The notes below the pieces were generated by a model. That model did not search any database. It was not told where the DNA came from and saw only the letters and a program-made list of their open reading frames with translations. The translations under genes and the position numbers were made by a program. 33,782 bases of DNA from Paramuribaculum sp. (GTDB lineage: Bacteria > Bacteroidota > Bacteroidia > Bacteroidales > Muribaculaceae): positions 1 through 33,782 of the forward strand of contig JAIDTT010000020.1 of NCBI GenBank assembly GCA_029060545.1, given 5' to 3'. Below, one piece after another: positions 33,155 through 33,782 of this stretch (the stretch's first letter is position 1; the number at the start of each line of letters is the position of its first letter).

Positions 33155-33625
33155 ATGATCGATCTACTGATAATATTTCTGCTCATCGTGGCCCTCTGGT
33201 CAGGCTACCGAATGGGAGCCGTGAAGCTGCTCGGCTCGATGTGCGGTCTGCTGTTGGCGCTCCTCGCCTGCCACCTCATGGGCGATCAATGCTCCGCCAT
33301 AGCCATGCGCTGGATACCCAATCCGGTGGAAGCGGCTATCGTGGCCTACACCGTGCTGTTTCTCGCCGTGTGGCTCGCCGCCGGCCTGATATGCGGCGCC
33401 GCAAAGAAGATACTCCAGTCGATATGCCTCGGTAAGATCGACGCTGCACTCGGCTCGATAATGCTCGGCTTGATGGCTCTCACAGGAATGAGCGTGATAC
33501 TCAACGTATGGCTTGTCTACGATCCGACATCCGACATAATGTCGGGCGGCGGGGCCATAGCCGGCTCCACGCTCGACTTCGCTCCGAGAATGCTGGGATA
33601 TCTTGCCGCCGCAGATAACTTTTAG
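33155..33625 (+). CDS. cvpA: CvpA family membrane protein
   Basis: The 156-residue protein has four hydrophobic segments and the CvpA opening MIDLLIIFLLIVALWSGYRMG. In other bacteria CvpA is linked to colicin V production, purine-related operons and bile/envelope tolerance; its molecular role is not settled. The length is normal. It is followed after 47 bases by a gene start that looks like sufB, a neighbour pairing I recall from other Bacteroidales. Confidence 0.85.
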   Translation: MIDLLIIFLLIVALWSGYRMGAVKLLGSMCGLLLALLACHLMGDQCSAIAMRWIPNPVEAAIVAYTVLFLAVWLAAGLICGAAKKILQSICLGKIDAALGSIMLGLMALTGMSVILNVWLVYDPTSDIMSGGGAIAGSTLDFAPRMLGYLAAADNF

Positions 33626-33672
33626 ACCCGCACATACGTTTACAATCTGCCACTTTCAATCATCGCACAGAC

Positions 33673-33782
33673 ATGAATCAGAATACACCATCAGGATGTC
33701 CGCTGGCCGACAACCCCGCCGACCGAGCCGCCGACGACGCATCGCAGGTCATCGAAGATGTCACGGGCTCCGACTATAAATA
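33673..33782 (+). CDS. sufB: Probable Fe-S cluster assembly protein SufB, first 36 codons only
   Basis: An open frame begins at ATG 33673 and runs off the right edge. The last visible residues, IEDVTGSDYK followed by the first two bases (TA) of the next codon, resemble the EYKYGF block at the start of SufB. The polar lead-in of about 30 residues is not conserved in the family. SufB is the scaffold of the SufBCD iron-sulfur assembly complex. With so little sequence the call rests on this one block and on the cvpA context. Confidence 0.5.
   Translation, partial: MNQNTPSGCPLADNPADRAADDASQVIEDVTGSDYK

Noticed and set aside
1..33782. tRNA, rRNA or phage genes
   Set aside because: I looked in the gaps and found no cloverleaf-like pattern, rRNA segment or phage/transposase coding region.

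Overview
The window looks like chromosomal DNA of a Bacteroidota member, most likely order Bacteroidales and possibly a Muribaculaceae-like gut commensal. The sequence shows TAnnTTTG -7 boxes in front of many genes, few obvious Shine-Dalgarno sites, a lipoprotein with an acidic export signal after the lipid cysteine, and a BspA-type leucine-rich repeat protein. It also has a bifunctional fucokinase/GDP-fucose pyrophosphorylase (Fkp) and a glycine-lipid acyltransferase pair (GlsA/GlsB). Family placement is inference. Nothing here looks like a phage, insertion sequence, CRISPR array, tRNA or rRNA.

Layout. Positions 1-3110 (minus strand) form a cobalamin-riboswitch transcription unit: promoter, riboswitch, long leader, small CxxC protein, SLC13/DASS anion transporter, and a MetE-like protein that runs off the left edge. 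Positions 3345-4155 (minus) hold trxA-yraN with a terminator, divergent from dnaE (4221-8018, plus). A 1181-residue LRR surface protein (8105-11650, minus) is divergent from a rubredoxin (11887-12054). A DbpA-like DEAD-box helicase follows (12159-13478). Positions 13598-16228 carry a four-subunit 2-oxoacid:ferredoxin oxidoreductase, followed closely by fkp (16256-19090) and a surface lipoprotein (19196-20263).

Positions 20375-24916 hold a tight run: murI, a YpfJ-type zinc peptidase, a CMP-sialate-synthetase-like nucleotidyltransferase, obg and pgeF. It converges, with a 3-base gap, on a DUF115/MptE-like gene (24920-25771, minus). A near-palindromic divergent promoter separates that gene from glsA-glsB (25821-27580). 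Then come a small outer-membrane barrel protein, a structured and repetitive gap, rpsU, and xerC-hpf. An MscS-type channel (minus) is divergent from a formate/nitrite-type transporter, then cvpA and the first codons of a probable sufB.

How the genes fit together. Most of the window is housekeeping: replication, ribosome assembly and hibernation, cell wall, redox and recombination. A second theme is the envelope: fucose activation, an orphan CMP-sugar synthetase, glycine lipids, the LRR protein, the lipoprotein and the outer-membrane barrel. The most unusual part is the left-hand B12-riboswitch operon. It pairs a dicarboxylate-type transporter with a MetE-like protein that seems to lack the zinc-binding motif of its family. 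This suggests a B12-starvation response other than plain methionine synthesis.
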